The notes: a model not told the origin generated them from the sequence alone. DNA of 64,000 bases from JAGQWW01 sp041392845 (GCA_041392845.1 JAWKLG010000009.1:1-64000); one strand, 5' to 3'; positions 17,032 through 27,754 are shown, numbered from the stretch's first letter. Numbers and translations: made by a program.

Positions 17032-18489
17032 ATGAAAAACACCATTTTATTCCTTTTTCTCATTGCAACAATCAACCTTTCTTGTTATAAAAATCCGGTT
17101 ACTGGTAAAAAAGAATTCCTGTTGGTTTCTGAATCCCAGGAGATAGCAATGGGAAAATCGTATGATCCGCAGGTCATTTCTACTTTCGGATTATATGAAG
17201 ATGAAAAACTTCAAAAGTTTATCACTGAGAAAGGAATGAAAATGGCCAAGCTTTCTCATCGTCCTGATCTTCCTTATGAATTTAAAGTAGTTGACTCTCC
17301 GGTTGTAAATGCTTTTGCTGTACCTGGTGGATTTGTATATTTTACAAGAGGCATCATGGCGCATTTTAACAATGAGGCAGAGTTTGCCGGTGTGCTGGGT
17401 CATGAAATTGGCCATATAACTGCCAAACACACTGCCAAACAACAGACAGGTCAAATACTTGGTCAGATTGGTCTCATTGCAGGTGTGGTTATCAAGCCGG
17501 AATTGGCTCAATATGCGGATGTTGCCCAGCAAGGAATGCAATTGTTGTTTTTAAAATTTTCTAGAGACCATGAAAGCCAGTCTGACAGACTTGGAGTTGC
17601 CTATTCTACCAAAGCAGGATATGATGCCGTCCAAATGGCTGACTTTTTTCAAACCATAAAAAGAATAGGAGAGAAGAGTGGTCAAAGTGTGCCTACCATG
17701 TTGTCTACCCATCCGGATCCGGGTGATAGAAATGCTAAGGTGAAAATTTTGGCCCAAAAGGCTCAACAAAATGTAAACAAAGACAAGCTGATTGTAAACC
17801 GTGATGGTTATTTGAAAATGATAGACGGGATTGTTTATGGTGAAGATCCGAGACAAGGCTTTGTTGAAAATGGAAATTTTTATCATCCAGAGTTGAAGTT
17901 CCAGTTTCCTATCCCAAATGGTTGGCAAACTCAAAATTCTCCTTCTCAATTTCAAATGGCTCCAAAGGATGGTAATGCAGTACTGATGCTTACGCTTGCC
18001 CAAGGCAAAACACTCAATGAAGCCAAACAGAAGACCATCGAACAAATGCAGCTGCAAGTTCAGAGTTCAAATACTACCAGAGTAAATGGATTTCCTGCAT
18101 TGGAAATGGTTTCAGTCCAAGCCAATCAACAACAAGCCGGAGGCACCCAAACTTCCAATGAAAATCAGGTGGTTATTTTTACTACGCTTATTGAATATGG
18201 AGGGCTTGTTTATGCATTCCATGGCTTGACCTACCAAAAGTTCATCAATAATTATAAAAGCAGTTTTGACAGAACCAGAAAAGCTTTTAATTCCCTTTCT
18301 GATCCTTCCAAATTAAATCGCCAGCCTGAAAGAATTTCAGTTGTTACTGCTCCACGAACCGCAAACTTGAAAGAAACCCTTCAGGAGTTTGGAATGAAAC
18401 AAGCAAGAATGGAAGAATTGGCCATTTTGAATGGGATGCAATTAACAGACAGAGTAAACAGTGGAACACTGCTGAAGATAGTCAAATAA
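17032..18489 (+). CDS. M48 family zinc metallopeptidase, probable lipoprotein (BepA/LoiP type)
   Basis: An envelope protease of the M48 family, whose members act in outer-membrane quality control. The start at 17032 gives a lipoprotein-type signal (MKNTILFLFLIATINLSC). The zinc site is HEIGH with H124, E125 and H128, followed by AKH and by the third ligand in the ESQSDRLGV region. A C-terminal extension of ~200 residues follows the protease domain, with a LysM-like ending (ETLQEFGMKQARMEELAILNG split by a turn, then SGTLLKIVK). The longer frame from 16960 would start inside the preceding terminator. Function beyond the protease class is inferred. Confidence 0.9.
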   Translation: MKNTILFLFLIATINLSCYKNPVTGKKEFLLVSESQEIAMGKSYDPQVISTFGLYEDEKLQKFITEKGMKMAKLSHRPDLPYEFKVVDSPVVNAFAVPGGFVYFTRGIMAHFNNEAEFAGVLGHEIGHITAKHTAKQQTGQILGQIGLIAGVVIKPELAQYADVAQQGMQLLFLKFSRDHESQSDRLGVAYSTKAGYDAVQMADFFQTIKRIGEKSGQSVPTMLSTHPDPGDRNAKVKILAQKAQQNVNKDKLIVNRDGYLKMIDGIVYGEDPRQGFVENGNFYHPELKFQFPIPNGWQTQNSPSQFQMAPKDGNAVLMLTLAQGKTLNEAKQKTIEQMQLQVQSSNTTRVNGFPALEMVSVQANQQQAGGTQTSNENQVVIFTTLIEYGGLVYAFHGLTYQKFINNYKSSFDRTRKAFNSLSDPSKLNRQPERISVVTAPRTANLKETLQEFGMKQARMEELAILNGMQLTDRVNSGTLLKIVK

Positions 18490-18492
18490 AGC

Positions 18493-18840
18493 TTACTGAG
18501 TTGCAGTTTCAGCGGTACTCATCGTAACCAAATAGGTTAGGATAGAAGCTTTAATTGGTTCTTCTATATTCTTGATACTGGATTTGTTCTCAGCTTTTTT
18601 TGCCATTCTGTTGACCGTCTTTTTCCACCCTTCGGCATCATGCTTCTTCGGGTTTTTAAGACCATGGCATTGAGAACAATAGAATTCAAAATTAGACTTA
18701 CCCTCTTGTAATTCTTCCATGCTTAGTTGTGGGTATGAATTTCTTCCTCTTTCCAAATCATTTTGGCTGAGGGGCAATAGCTTCACACCTCCACAAGCAC
18801 TCAGGATGAAAGCCAAAATTATAATACTGTTCCGTTTCAT
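18493..18840 (-). CDS. small c-type cytochrome lipoprotein
   Basis: A 115-residue protein with a canonical lipobox (FILSACGG, C near residue 16) and one haem-c motif CSQCH (residues ~54-58), so a monohaem electron carrier anchored to a membrane and facing the periplasm. A methionine in the KKTVNRMAKKAE helix could be the sixth ligand. It lies 60 bases downstream of the AHSA1-domain gene on the same strand and converges with the M48 gene three bases away. The partner oxidoreductase is not visible here. Confidence 0.82.
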   Translation of the reverse strand: MKRNSIIILAFILSACGGVKLLPLSQNDLERGRNSYPQLSMEELQEGKSNFEFYCSQCHGLKNPKKHDAEGWKKTVNRMAKKAENKSSIKNIEEPIKASILTYLVTMSTAETATQ

Positions 18841-18900
18841 TTGATGAATTTAAGAGCAGTAAGATATGGAATAATTTGAAAGAAATGGACTCCTGCTTGC

Positions 18901-19356
18901 TTAGTCTAAATTTTCCGCCAAAAGCTTGATTTGTTCCAAAATACTGCTCCATCCACCAGCTTCCATGGTTTCTTCGTACCTGGCTTTGCCTTCCGCTGCT
19001 ACCGAATAATCGCCTTGAGTAACCGTAAATTTTGTTGACTTTCCTTGCGGTTCCAGGAGATAGGTAACGGTCAGGTAATTCTCAGGAACATCTTCATAAT
19101 CGCCATTCGGATCAATGGTGGTATAACTTAATTTTTGAGGAGGATTGAATTCTACAATTTGACCTTTGACAAAGCAAACTTCTTTGCCATCCATATTGCC
19201 CACCCATTCAATGGAATCTCCTGGTTCCCATTCTGATTTTGGCTCACATCCAAACATGTATTGTTTGGTGAAATCTCCCTCCGTCAAAACATCCCAAACC
19301 GTATCAGCATCAGTTTCTATGACAATTTCATTCTTAATATACAATGGTTCTTTCAT
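18901..19356 (-). CDS. SRPBCC domain protein (AHSA1/START-like)
   Basis: The 151 residues form a single helix-grip domain of the AHSA1 type. It opens with an IETDADTVWDVLTEGDFTKQYMFG segment, has a middle strand VEFNPPQKLSYT and a long C-terminal helix starting GGWSSILEQIKLL. Such proteins bind hydrophobic ligands or act in stress responses; the ligand here is unknown. The AraC-type regulator gene ends 23 bases upstream on the same strand, so they probably share a transcript. Confidence 0.87.
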   Translation of the reverse strand: MKEPLYIKNEIVIETDADTVWDVLTEGDFTKQYMFGCEPKSEWEPGDSIEWVGNMDGKEVCFVKGQIVEFNPPQKLSYTTIDPNGDYEDVPENYLTVTYLLEPQGKSTKFTVTQGDYSVAAEGKARYEETMEAGGWSSILEQIKLLAENLD

Positions 19357-19379
19357 GATTTAATTTTTCACAAAAATGC

Positions 19380-20303
19380 TCATTTCAAATCATCCATTAT
19401 TACATTAGAAGGATCTTTTCTAATAGATTTTGGAGTATTACCAAATCGGTTTTTGAAAGCCTGGTTAAAATGTTGTGGACTTGAAAATCCTGTAAGGGAA
19501 GAAATCTCTGCTGCAGTTTTATCTGATTGAGAAAGCAATTGGAAGGCTAACTGAAGTTTATGCTCAAAGAGATAAGCAAATACTGTCGTTCCAAAAACCT
19601 CCTTAAAGCCATTTTTTAATTTAAACTCATTGAGACCAGTTAGTTTTGAAAGCTCCGAAAGGGTAGGAGTTTCCTGAAAATCCTTCAATAAAAGGTCCCT
19701 AACCTTTATAATTTTACTTTTATCCGCTTCTGTTTTTATAACCTTTTCTCCTGTAAATGCCTGGTCATATTGGTCCAGACAAAGTGCAAGCAATTCCAGA
19801 CTTTTTGCTTTTAAATAAACATGTTCAAGATGACCTTTAAATCCGTGATGGATGACTTGGTTTAAAATTCTTTGGATAGGACTACTGATACTGCCCCAAT
19901 CGGGAGCATACATAATTGGTTTCTCATTTTTAATAGCATCTAAAAATGATTTTAAACGCAGATTTGGGTTTTGGAACAATGAAATGAAATATTCCTTATC
20001 GAAGGAAAGCCCAAAGGTTTCAATGATTTCCGTTTTTGGGAAAACTTCAATTTCAAAACCTTTTGAAAACATCAAATTGTGGTGTCCTCCTATTAAATCA
20101 AATTCCTTTTTTAATTGAAAATGTGTAAACCTGTAGTCTCCCTTCGTGCCGAAATGTAGTTTCACTTTCTCTTCGTCCTTTCTGGTATGAGTAGCCTTTA
20201 ATCCATTGAAATTAGATCTTGCATATCCCAGTGTAAAACCTCCAAGTTCCCATGTCTTGAAAATCGGACTTTCTTCATTTGGCCTGGCTACCTTTAAATT
20301 CAT
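19380..20303 (-). CDS. AraC family transcriptional regulator
   Basis: The C-terminal ~100 residues carry the two helix-turn-helix motifs of AraC proteins: LSELSKLTGLNEFKLKNGFK with KEVFGTTVFAYL, then AAEISSLTGFSSPQHFNQAF with KNRFGNTPKSIR. The N-terminal ~200 residues are a ligand or dimerisation domain with no family I can name. I set the start at 20303 (MNLKVARPNEE); the ATG at 20372 lies inside the sprA terminator and would add 23 residues with a poor N-terminus. It heads a minus-strand group with the SRPBCC gene and perhaps the cytochrome gene. Its inducer is unknown. Confidence 0.88.
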   Translation of the reverse strand: MNLKVARPNEESPIFKTWELGGFTLGYARSNFNGLKATHTRKDEEKVKLHFGTKGDYRFTHFQLKKEFDLIGGHHNLMFSKGFEIEVFPKTEIIETFGLSFDKEYFISLFQNPNLRLKSFLDAIKNEKPIMYAPDWGSISSPIQRILNQVIHHGFKGHLEHVYLKAKSLELLALCLDQYDQAFTGEKVIKTEADKSKIIKVRDLLLKDFQETPTLSELSKLTGLNEFKLKNGFKEVFGTTVFAYLFEHKLQLAFQLLSQSDKTAAEISSLTGFSSPQHFNQAFKNRFGNTPKSIRKDPSNVIMDDLK

Positions 20304-20332
20304 ACATCCATTTTTGTAAAAATAAGGAAAAT

Positions 20333-20369
20333 AAAAAAGCGCGTCAGAAAGTAATTCTAACGCGCTTTT
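20333..20369 (-). terminator. rho-independent terminator of sprA
   Basis: The stem AAAAGCGCGT / ACGCGCTTTT (20335-20344 with 20360-20369) is perfect over ten bases. On the minus strand a T tract follows (20338-20333). It lies 18 bases downstream of the sprA stop and upstream of the AraC gene, isolating the two. Confidence 0.88.
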
Positions 20370-20386
20370 CATTTATAAGAATAATC

Positions 20387-23300
20387 TTAATTCAATTCAA
20401 ATTGGATGGTAAGACCTCCATTGATCTGCGTCTGAGGTGCAGTAATAGAAGTTTTTGGTTTGGTTAAAGTGTAATCCACAAATAACCTCAGGTTCAATCG
20501 CTGATTCAATTGGTAATCCACAGAAGGGTTGATTCTCAATTGATACTGGCCCCTGATTTTCTCATGAATATTTTTATCCAAAAGGTGGTTGATCGTTACA
20601 TTGTCCTGTAACTGGAAACCAAGAATGATATTTAAATCCTGTGGATTGGACTGACCACGGCCTCCACCGAAAGTACGGTTCAGGAATTGGTTTCCAATGT
20701 CAGGTTTTTCTTCTTCTTTCTTTTTCTTACCTTTTTGAAGGAATTCAAATTCAACGCCTTTCAGTGTCCATTCAAATTGACCATTGATACTTGAACCTTG
20801 GGTCTCTGAGAGTTGGAAAGTCAATAAATTCATATCCAAATCTCTTGTTTTGTCGTAGGACAATTTAACTGAAACTCCTTGCTTAGTTTTTACGTCAATT
20901 CCAATCAGTGGCGAAAATCCTTCCCGAATCATTACATTGGGAATCTCCAGTCTTGAATAAAAACTTTCCGTTTCAGGATTCAGGTTTTGAGGACTGTTTT
21001 GATTGAATTCACTATCAAAATACAAGTTGGTTGCGTATTGATTGATAGTCATATTAGACCTGTAACCATGCCTTAGAGAGAATGAACTGAATAACTCTGC
21101 GAAAAGAGGAATCTTTGATAAGCCATTGTAATTCAAAGTCCAGTTAGGTCTAGGAATGGTCTTAAACACATCCAATGGTACTTTGTTTGGATCCTCTCCG
21201 GTATAGGCAGCAACAAAAGCCGGTATCAATACATTTTGTTGGGTCTTACCATAACCTTCTGTATAGGTTCCGCCATCTTTGGTATGTTCAGTTCCTTGAA
21301 CCCCGACTCTTTGAGAGATCACTTCACGATTGGCCTCAAATTGATTGAACAGGGTAATTCCATCAGGATCTTGACCAAATAGGGTGTTGGCAGTAAAATA
21401 GGTTAATTCTAAAGAACCTAAGTCCTGAGGCAGAAGCCTTTCAAGGGTTCCATTCCCATCTGCATCTTTGAATAACTCCGTATGGTTCTCAGTGAATCTT
21501 CTTTTGTAATCAATATCAATCCTGAAATCATTAAACGGTTCAACCGTAACTTTTCCATCCAAGGTTACCGAATAATTCTGCTGAACTTTTTGGTTTAGGA
21601 AAAAGTTGGTGGTTATCCAGGGCACCCCGTTTTCTCCGGTTGCAGCCCGGTTAAACCAGACATCATCAGGTTGAAGGCCGGCTACAAAGTCCCAACCGGG
21701 AGCCGTAAATCCTTCGTTTTGACCAAAGAACTTTGCCTGAGGCATGAAACCCGGCACAGTCGTTCCAAAATCTTCACTATACCTTACCCGGGCATTTCGC
21801 AACAGCATTAATGGCCTTATCAACACTTTCTCGATAGTAGAAGGTCCTGAATTTTTCTTTTTGTCCTTATCCTTATCAGCATCCTGAACTCGGTCTTCTC
21901 CTTTGCTGTCAGGAGTACTTTGTCTGGACCTTGGTCTGGTATTGGCTCTCGGAGGAGTGTTGATCGATTTGAGGTATTTTGAATTGTTGTATAACTTTTC
22001 AAAATTGATATCGGCATTTACATCCCGCTTTTGGGTATTTTGGATAACATTACCCAGTTCCAAAGCATTTAGGGAAGCTCCTGCCCAGTTATAAGTGGCA
22101 TTGTATTGAGCTCTTATATTTACAAAATCCAGGAATGGAAAATACTTAAATGGTAAAGTATATGCCAGGGAGAAATTATGACTGAAATTTTTGGTTCGAC
22201 CAAAATCCTGAAGGTTCTCCCAAATGTAATCGTTCAACTCGCCTTGAGTTCTTGGATTTCCTTCTTCATCAAATTCTTCCAATTCATCAATAATTGCCTG
22301 ATTGGTGGCTGAATAATTAAATTTCAGTGATTTGGTAAAATCCCATGCAAGGGCATAATCTCGATTCCACAAAAATTGTTTTTGATAAAAAGTATTGTAG
22401 AAAGGATTGGTCCCTGCAAATCGCTGTTTGGTTACCTGGTAGTTTCTGTCCCAGGCACTTCCAAAGGCGAGGTTAGACGGAACAGGATTCAGATTGAATT
22501 CCGTTAGGAATTTTATGTATTTATCTTTCTTAAATAGTTTTTTAAATGGTTGCCAGAAAAATGGCCTTGCTGCAAAGGCATAGTCCAGTGTCGCATAATG
22601 GTCTTCGGTTCGATTGAATTCAATCTGCGGATTGGAGGCATCTTTTTCAACCAAACTATATGAAACAGAGAAGTTTTCTATGTTCCACGGCATGGGTTTT
22701 TTATCGTTTCCTTTGCTTCGTTCTTTTCTTACATTACTGAAATTAATGGATTGAATTTTCTCCTGGGTAATGGAAGCATTATAAACGGAATCGCGGTCTG
22801 CCGGGTCAATATCATCCAACAAATCCTTGAATTCTATATCCCTGGTATAAGGGTCAAACCTTGGGATAATTTTCGTTTGAGAATATTGATAAAGGAAAGG
22901 GATTTTTAAACCAAAATCTTTATTGAAGAATCTACCCAATTCAAAATTACCGGCAAAATCATATTGAATTACTTCTTCCTGATTTCTTTGAGCAAGCTTT
23001 TGTTCAATTCCACCATATCCAATACTGCTATAGGCGGTAGAGGCCGAAACCTGGCCAAAGTCAGCCATCTGAACATCCAATCGTGCAACTCCGGCTACAC
23101 CACCTCTTTCATCCAGTCCATTCATTCTCAATTCGTTGATCCAAACCTCGGCAGTGTGCGGAACCCCATCGTTGAAAGGGTTTCTAATACCGACCATGAT
23201 TCCTCTTACTTTTCCCATATCAGGATTACCAATAATCCTGGTCCTGTTGGAAGGTTTTTCCGGGTCAACTGATTCATAAATGTAATTCAGGGAACCGTTT

Positions 23301-26300
23301 TTATTATTCCTTTCCACTTTCAAATCTGTAAACAAATGCAAGGGGAAGTCGAAATTGTTGGCTTCTAACCAAACCCTGTCAGAATATGCAACCTTTTGGG
23401 TCTCATTACTTGGTAGATCATCAGGATCACTATAAGAAAGAGGAATTGCATACTCGTAATAATTATCCTCAAAGTCACTACCAACACGAATGAAGATTTC
23501 CAGGTCGCCGTCTTGGGCAGCTTGTTCTTGCGTTTCGGCGTGTACAAACATTTTCATACGCTCATATACACGCAAATCAAGATTGGTAAGCTTATAAACT
23601 CCACGCGCATCTCCATCTCTCAAGTCTCTTAAGCGAATGGCTAAAGAACGCTCATCTTGCAGGATACCTGGCTGAAATCCTCCAACATTTTGCTCCCTTT
23701 GAATACCTTTTGGTAGTACGTAATTAAAGGGCTGCCTGGTTGAGTTTTCTTCCAATCCTACATCCGTGATATCGAAAATAGTTCCCGGATATTGGTCAGG
23801 AACATTTACACCGTCTTCTTTTAAGGATCTTCTATAACGTCTCCACTGGCTTCTTGTCAATTTCATGTCCACAAACGACAAGTTTACAGGAGCTGCAAAG
23901 TCTTTCAAATACATTCTAAAGAAGCGAATAGAACGGAAATCCTGAATACCACCAACCGCCTGATCGTAATCCTGAATCGGAATCTTAAAGTTGTACCAGA
24001 TTCTATAGATTTGACGTTGATTGTTCCTTACTTGTACAGAATCCGTAATGTACCTGTTAAATTTTATACCGAGATCATTATCCCATTCGATGGGGATTTC
24101 ATATTGGAAATAAGCTTCTGCCTCATTTAAGGTCTTATCATCGTTCAAGTCCTCCGAGTCCGGTTTCAATCTTGAAGATGCCACCAGGTTGTTGGATTGA
24201 TTGACCGGAGAGTTTCCTTGCGGTTTGGAGAAGCTTTTGTATTTCTCAATTACCGGAAGGTTTGCTGGAAAGGCAGTAAAAAATTGGAAGTTATCGTTGG
24301 CCGGGTCATCTAAAATTCTATCTTTTGCAGCCTGATCCAAAAGATTTGAGCCTTGAATCTTATTTAAATATTCCGCAAACTGAACAGCTTCTTCCATGTC
24401 AGTCAGACCATCCAATCCAATATCCTGAGAGGATCTTGATTCCGGATCATTATCAAATGCTTCCGTGATGATAGGTCCTGAAGGTACACGGCCCCATTCA
24501 GTGTTGAGGTATTGCCTGTTTGAACTAATGGTACCCGGAGGTCCAGGCAATCCATTTTCAAAAGCAAGTTCTGAATCTTTTAGTACGTCTTCTGAGACGT
24601 TACCAATATTAATATAGAGGGTTCCTTGTTGATCAGGGGCAGTACCGGAAAAATCACCGGGAGAATTTGGATCCAAAAACGGGCTCAGCATCCAAAACTC
24701 GATAAACTCAACATTGGTAGCCTCAAAATCATTGTTTACCAATTGTTTGGTGATTCCTGCCCATCTGGTTTCAGGATTTAGAAGATTACCCTGGTTATCC
24801 ATACCGGCAGAATAACGGGTACCCTCCGGTAATTCAAAGTTGTAAACTCCTCGTTCATTTGGGAAATAGGAGAGGACAAAAGGTCTGATAAGGTTGTTGA
24901 AACTCTGTCTTTGGCCTTCTCTGTAGATTTCATTGAAATCAACGATGGAAGTATAAGGATCATCCGGTGCACCATTTCTGGCAGTTTGGTCCACCAGGAA
25001 CCAGTTTAACAAACCTCGGTTAACGCTCGGAAGTAAACCTCCTGCTTCACCCTCCGGGAACATTGGATTGTTGTTTTGATCGTCATTGGCCGGGATGGCT
25101 GCCATGTTCCATTCCTGAACCTGATTGCTCGAAAGGTTGAATTCAGGGAATGCTCCTTCAAAGTCATCAATTAAAACAACACCACCCTTGTTTTCATCCG
25201 AAGTTTCATTAATTGCTCTGGAGTGGCCGGGTTGAATGGCAGCTCCTTCTGCAGTTAGGGTAAAACTGGATTCTTCTTTAGTATCTATCAACGGAATGGC
25301 ATCTACAGCTTTGGTAAGCCATGGAAGTTTTTCACCCCAAGTGAAATCAAGCCCGTAAACTCTGTTGTTGATTGGATCGTCTCCAATGTTAACTTTCTGG
25401 GTAAATGGTCTTTCAAACAGGTGCATGTATGTTGCACCTACCACCAGATTTTTATTTACATCGTAATCGGCACGTAAGCCAATTAAGTTCTTTTGTTGGA
25501 AACCAAATAAGGAGTTGTCCTCAAAACTCACATTAATGGGAACCCCGGAAGAAATATAAGCCTGATTGGTTATGGTAATTCTACCGGTTGCATAATCGAT
25601 ATCATAATCCGTACCTTCTTTCAACTCCTGAGAACCTGCTCTTACGGAGACAGAACCTCTAGGAAGGTTGAAGGAATTCAATTGGATAACATTATTGGAT
25701 TCTCCTTTATAGGATCCTCGTAAAACAAACCTGTTTTTATCTGGATATTCCCTTGCTCTGGTTACTGTTGAATCATATAGAACCTGGTATGCCAGCCTTT
25801 CAGCTATTGCTGCTCTGTCGGGGTCATTTTCTACAATTTTTTCGTATAAATCCGTACCAAAAGGCTCTAGTACCGGAATCATGATTCGACCATTCTGGGT
25901 CACCGTTAAACCGGGAATGAAGTCAAATTGTCCGTTGGCAGGTGGGTCGTTGTTGTCGTTTAGGCGATCCAGGTTGAAGAAACGAAGTAATGGGATTTCA
26001 CTTGTTGGAGTTCCTGTTTCTCTTGGCAAGAATTGCTTTTCACCAATACCTGGCTCATCATAATAAATATTAAAAACAAAGTCTTCCTTGCTCAAATTGT
26101 AGGCACCGATGTTATACACGTTCTTCATCATCAAATCCCACATCGGAAGGTCTACACGTTGGGTAGCACTTTTCAACATTTTGGTAAACAATACCGTCTG
26201 AGTATTGGTAGACTCATTGGGATCATTGATATTGGAAGTGTCCTCTCTTAATTGGGTAGGTGGAATATTTCCTGATAACTCACCCACTGTATATATTTCA

Positions 26301-27754
26301 CCATTATAAGAATATTGGTAAGATACACCCACTACGTGATCCGGTTGGATAGGGTAGTTGATGGTCACATACCCAAGTTCCTTGTTTACAAAAAAGTCTC
26401 TTCCTTCATCCAGTTTGATGGCTCGAACTTTTTCAAAGTCCCTACCAGCCTGAAGGTTCAGCGATCCTCCTTGCAAATAAGAAACTACTCTGTTGGTGGC
26501 ACGAATGGAAGAGTCAACTGTAATTCTTTGGTATAAATCGTTGGAGCTATTATCGGGCAAAGGTCTTCCTTGATAATCACTTGGCGGATTGATGGAAGGA
26601 TTTACAGAAGAAGAAGCTATTCTTTCGGGTTCACCAAGGTCTTGCAGTGCTACGATGTCTACCAGTCTTTCCGGTTGGGTATTTCTGTCGTCCGTAACAT
26701 AAACCTGAACTCTTTCCAGGTTAAAGACGTTACGGATAATAGGTAGGTCTTCCAGAGATTCTTCGAACGTATTCCTGTTGTAATGGGAAAGGAAATAGTG
26801 GCGGTTTTCTTCATATTCATCTGCAAAAACTTCAAACTCGGTGTATTGTGCTCCACCTTGAACCTGCAGCTGTTTCCGGTCTGATTTCTGCTGCGCGACG
26901 ATGGTTTTCAATCGCAAAGGACCCCATTTGGTGTCCAACATGACCCCAAATAAACTTTGGGCACCTGTGATCAATTTACTTCGCAATGGAAAAGTTACGT
27001 TTCCGACTTCCACATTTTGAAGGATATCATCTTCACTAAAAGCAGTTGGGTCATATTGCAACTTCATTTGATTGTCAAAATCAAAAGTTGCGTTGTTGTT
27101 ATAATTAAAACTTAATCTTAATTTTTCTCCAATCTTCCCTTCGACACTCATATTTATATTCATGTCGAAATCAAAAACCCCTTGAGATTGCTGATTTAAG
27201 GTAATACCGGGGTCTTGTCTTCTGTTGTAATTCCAACCAAAGGTCAATCCAATACTACCCTGAGGTCTGATATCTACTGCCGTTCCTCCAAAAAGGCGGT
27301 CTGCTAGATTTTGTGAAAGGTCAAATTTAGACATGGGATCGACCAATCCGGATTCATCCGGTCCTTTGTTGCCGGCCAGGCGGTCAAAATAATCCTGATC
27401 CTGTTTTTTAGCTTTCCAATCCAGATACTCTTCATAAGTCAAATAGGTAGGACTTCTGAAATAATCTTCACCGATTCTTTCTCTTACGATATACAAACCA
27501 GAAGATGGGTCGTACTCCACCTCCTTCTTTACACTTTCGGGATCCTGAAGGTCGAAAGGATTGTTGTTGGGGTTGGTTAAAAAATCACCATATCTGTCCT
27601 GCAGGGGTATGGTATCCTGCACAGGGGCCGCCAACGTTATTCCATCGCCATAAGGATTTTCGAAATTGAAGCCGTTTCCAAAAAGTGAAATACTCGTGGC
27701 AACAATCGAAACAATCAAAAAGGCTCTTACAGGTAGATTTTTCCAATTCATCAT
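20387..27754 (-). CDS. sprA: SprA, outer-membrane translocon of the type IX secretion system
   Basis: SprA (Sov in Porphyromonas) is a very large beta-barrel that forms the outer-membrane pore of the T9SS and is needed for gliding in Flavobacterium. I start at the double ATG 27754/27751, giving a signal peptide (MNWKNLPVRAFLIVSIVATS) and ~2455 residues, the usual size; the frame opens further upstream but codes there for an unlikely leader. Recognisable segments include the plug-like N-terminus with GSIGLTFGWNYNRRQDPGI, the EGKIGEKLRLSFNYNNNATF strand and long runs of barrel strands to the C-terminal LTIQFELN. Residues ~2000-2040 form a low-complexity acidic/lysine loop. It is a single gene with its own promoter and terminator. 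T9SS cargo lies at 32.5 kb and 47.5 kb. Confidence 0.95.
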   Translation of the reverse strand: MMNWKNLPVRAFLIVSIVATSISLFGNGFNFENPYGDGITLAAPVQDTIPLQDRYGDFLTNPNNNPFDLQDPESVKKEVEYDPSSGLYIVRERIGEDYFRSPTYLTYEEYLDWKAKKQDQDYFDRLAGNKGPDESGLVDPMSKFDLSQNLADRLFGGTAVDIRPQGSIGLTFGWNYNRRQDPGITLNQQSQGVFDFDMNINMSVEGKIGEKLRLSFNYNNNATFDFDNQMKLQYDPTAFSEDDILQNVEVGNVTFPLRSKLITGAQSLFGVMLDTKWGPLRLKTIVAQQKSDRKQLQVQGGAQYTEFEVFADEYEENRHYFLSHYNRNTFEESLEDLPIIRNVFNLERVQVYVTDDRNTQPERLVDIVALQDLGEPERIASSSVNPSINPPSDYQGRPLPDNSSNDLYQRITVDSSIRATNRVVSYLQGGSLNLQAGRDFEKVRAIKLDEGRDFFVNKELGYVTINYPIQPDHVVGVSYQYSYNGEIYTVGELSGNIPPTQLREDTSNINDPNESTNTQTVLFTKMLKSATQRVDLPMWDLMMKNVYNIGAYNLSKEDFVFNIYYDEPGIGEKQFLPRETGTPTSEIPLLRFFNLDRLNDNNDPPANGQFDFIPGLTVTQNGRIMIPVLEPFGTDLYEKIVENDPDRAAIAERLAYQVLYDSTVTRAREYPDKNRFVLRGSYKGESNNVIQLNSFNLPRGSVSVRAGSQELKEGTDYDIDYATGRITITNQAYISSGVPINVSFEDNSLFGFQQKNLIGLRADYDVNKNLVVGATYMHLFERPFTQKVNIGDDPINNRVYGLDFTWGEKLPWLTKAVDAIPLIDTKEESSFTLTAEGAAIQPGHSRAINETSDENKGGVVLIDDFEGAFPEFNLSSNQVQEWNMAAIPANDDQNNNPMFPEGEAGGLLPSVNRGLLNWFLVDQTARNGAPDDPYTSIVDFNEIYREGQRQSFNNLIRPFVLSYFPNERGVYNFELPEGTRYSAGMDNQGNLLNPETRWAGITKQLVNNDFEATNVEFIEFWMLSPFLDPNSPGDFSGTAPDQQGTLYINIGNVSEDVLKDSELAFENGLPGPPGTISSNRQYLNTEWGRVPSGPIITEAFDNDPESRSSQDIGLDGLTDMEEAVQFAEYLNKIQGSNLLDQAAKDRILDDPANDNFQFFTAFPANLPVIEKYKSFSKPQGNSPVNQSNNLVASSRLKPDSEDLNDDKTLNEAEAYFQYEIPIEWDNDLGIKFNRYITDSVQVRNNQRQIYRIWYNFKIPIQDYDQAVGGIQDFRSIRFFRMYLKDFAAPVNLSFVDMKLTRSQWRRYRRSLKEDGVNVPDQYPGTIFDITDVGLEENSTRQPFNYVLPKGIQREQNVGGFQPGILQDERSLAIRLRDLRDGDARGVYKLTNLDLRVYERMKMFVHAETQEQAAQDGDLEIFIRVGSDFEDNYYEYAIPLSYSDPDDLPSNETQKVAYSDRVWLEANNFDFPLHLFTDLKVERNNKNGSLNYIYESVDPEKPSNRTRIIGNPDMGKVRGIMVGIRNPFNDGVPHTAEVWINELRMNGLDERGGVAGVARLDVQMADFGQVSASTAYSSIGYGGIEQKLAQRNQEEVIQYDFAGNFELGRFFNKDFGLKIPFLYQYSQTKIIPRFDPYTRDIEFKDLLDDIDPADRDSVYNASITQEKIQSINFSNVRKERSKGNDKKPMPWNIENFSVSYSLVEKDASNPQIEFNRTEDHYATLDYAFAARPFFWQPFKKLFKKDKYIKFLTEFNLNPVPSNLAFGSAWDRNYQVTKQRFAGTNPFYNTFYQKQFLWNRDYALAWDFTKSLKFNYSATNQAIIDELEEFDEEGNPRTQGELNDYIWENLQDFGRTKNFSHNFSLAYTLPFKYFPFLDFVNIRAQYNATYNWAGASLNALELGNVIQNTQKRDVNADINFEKLYNNSKYLKSINTPPRANTRPRSRQSTPDSKGEDRVQDADKDKDKKKNSGPSTIEKVLIRPLMLLRNARVRYSEDFGTTVPGFMPQAKFFGQNEGFTAPGWDFVAGLQPDDVWFNRAATGENGVPWITTNFFLNQKVQQNYSVTLDGKVTVEPFNDFRIDIDYKRRFTENHTELFKDADGNGTLERLLPQDLGSLELTYFTANTLFGQDPDGITLFNQFEANREVISQRVGVQGTEHTKDGGTYTEGYGKTQQNVLIPAFVAAYTGEDPNKVPLDVFKTIPRPNWTLNYNGLSKIPLFAELFSSFSLRHGYRSNMTINQYATNLYFDSEFNQNSPQNLNPETESFYSRLEIPNVMIREGFSPLIGIDVKTKQGVSVKLSYDKTRDLDMNLLTFQLSETQGSSINGQFEWTLKGVEFEFLQKGKKKKEEEKPDIGNQFLNRTFGGGRGQSNPQDLNIILGFQLQDNVTINHLLDKNIHEKIRGQYQLRINPSVDYQLNQRLNLRLFVDYTLTKPKTSITAPQTQINGGLTIQFELN

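Noticed and set aside
17551..18057. 168-codon open frame opposite the M48 peptidase gene
   Set aside because: Antisense of the peptidase coding region, without motifs or promoter.
20303..20372. Longer AraC regulator starting at 20372
   Set aside because: That start lies inside the sprA terminator stem, so the ATG at 20303 is preferred.
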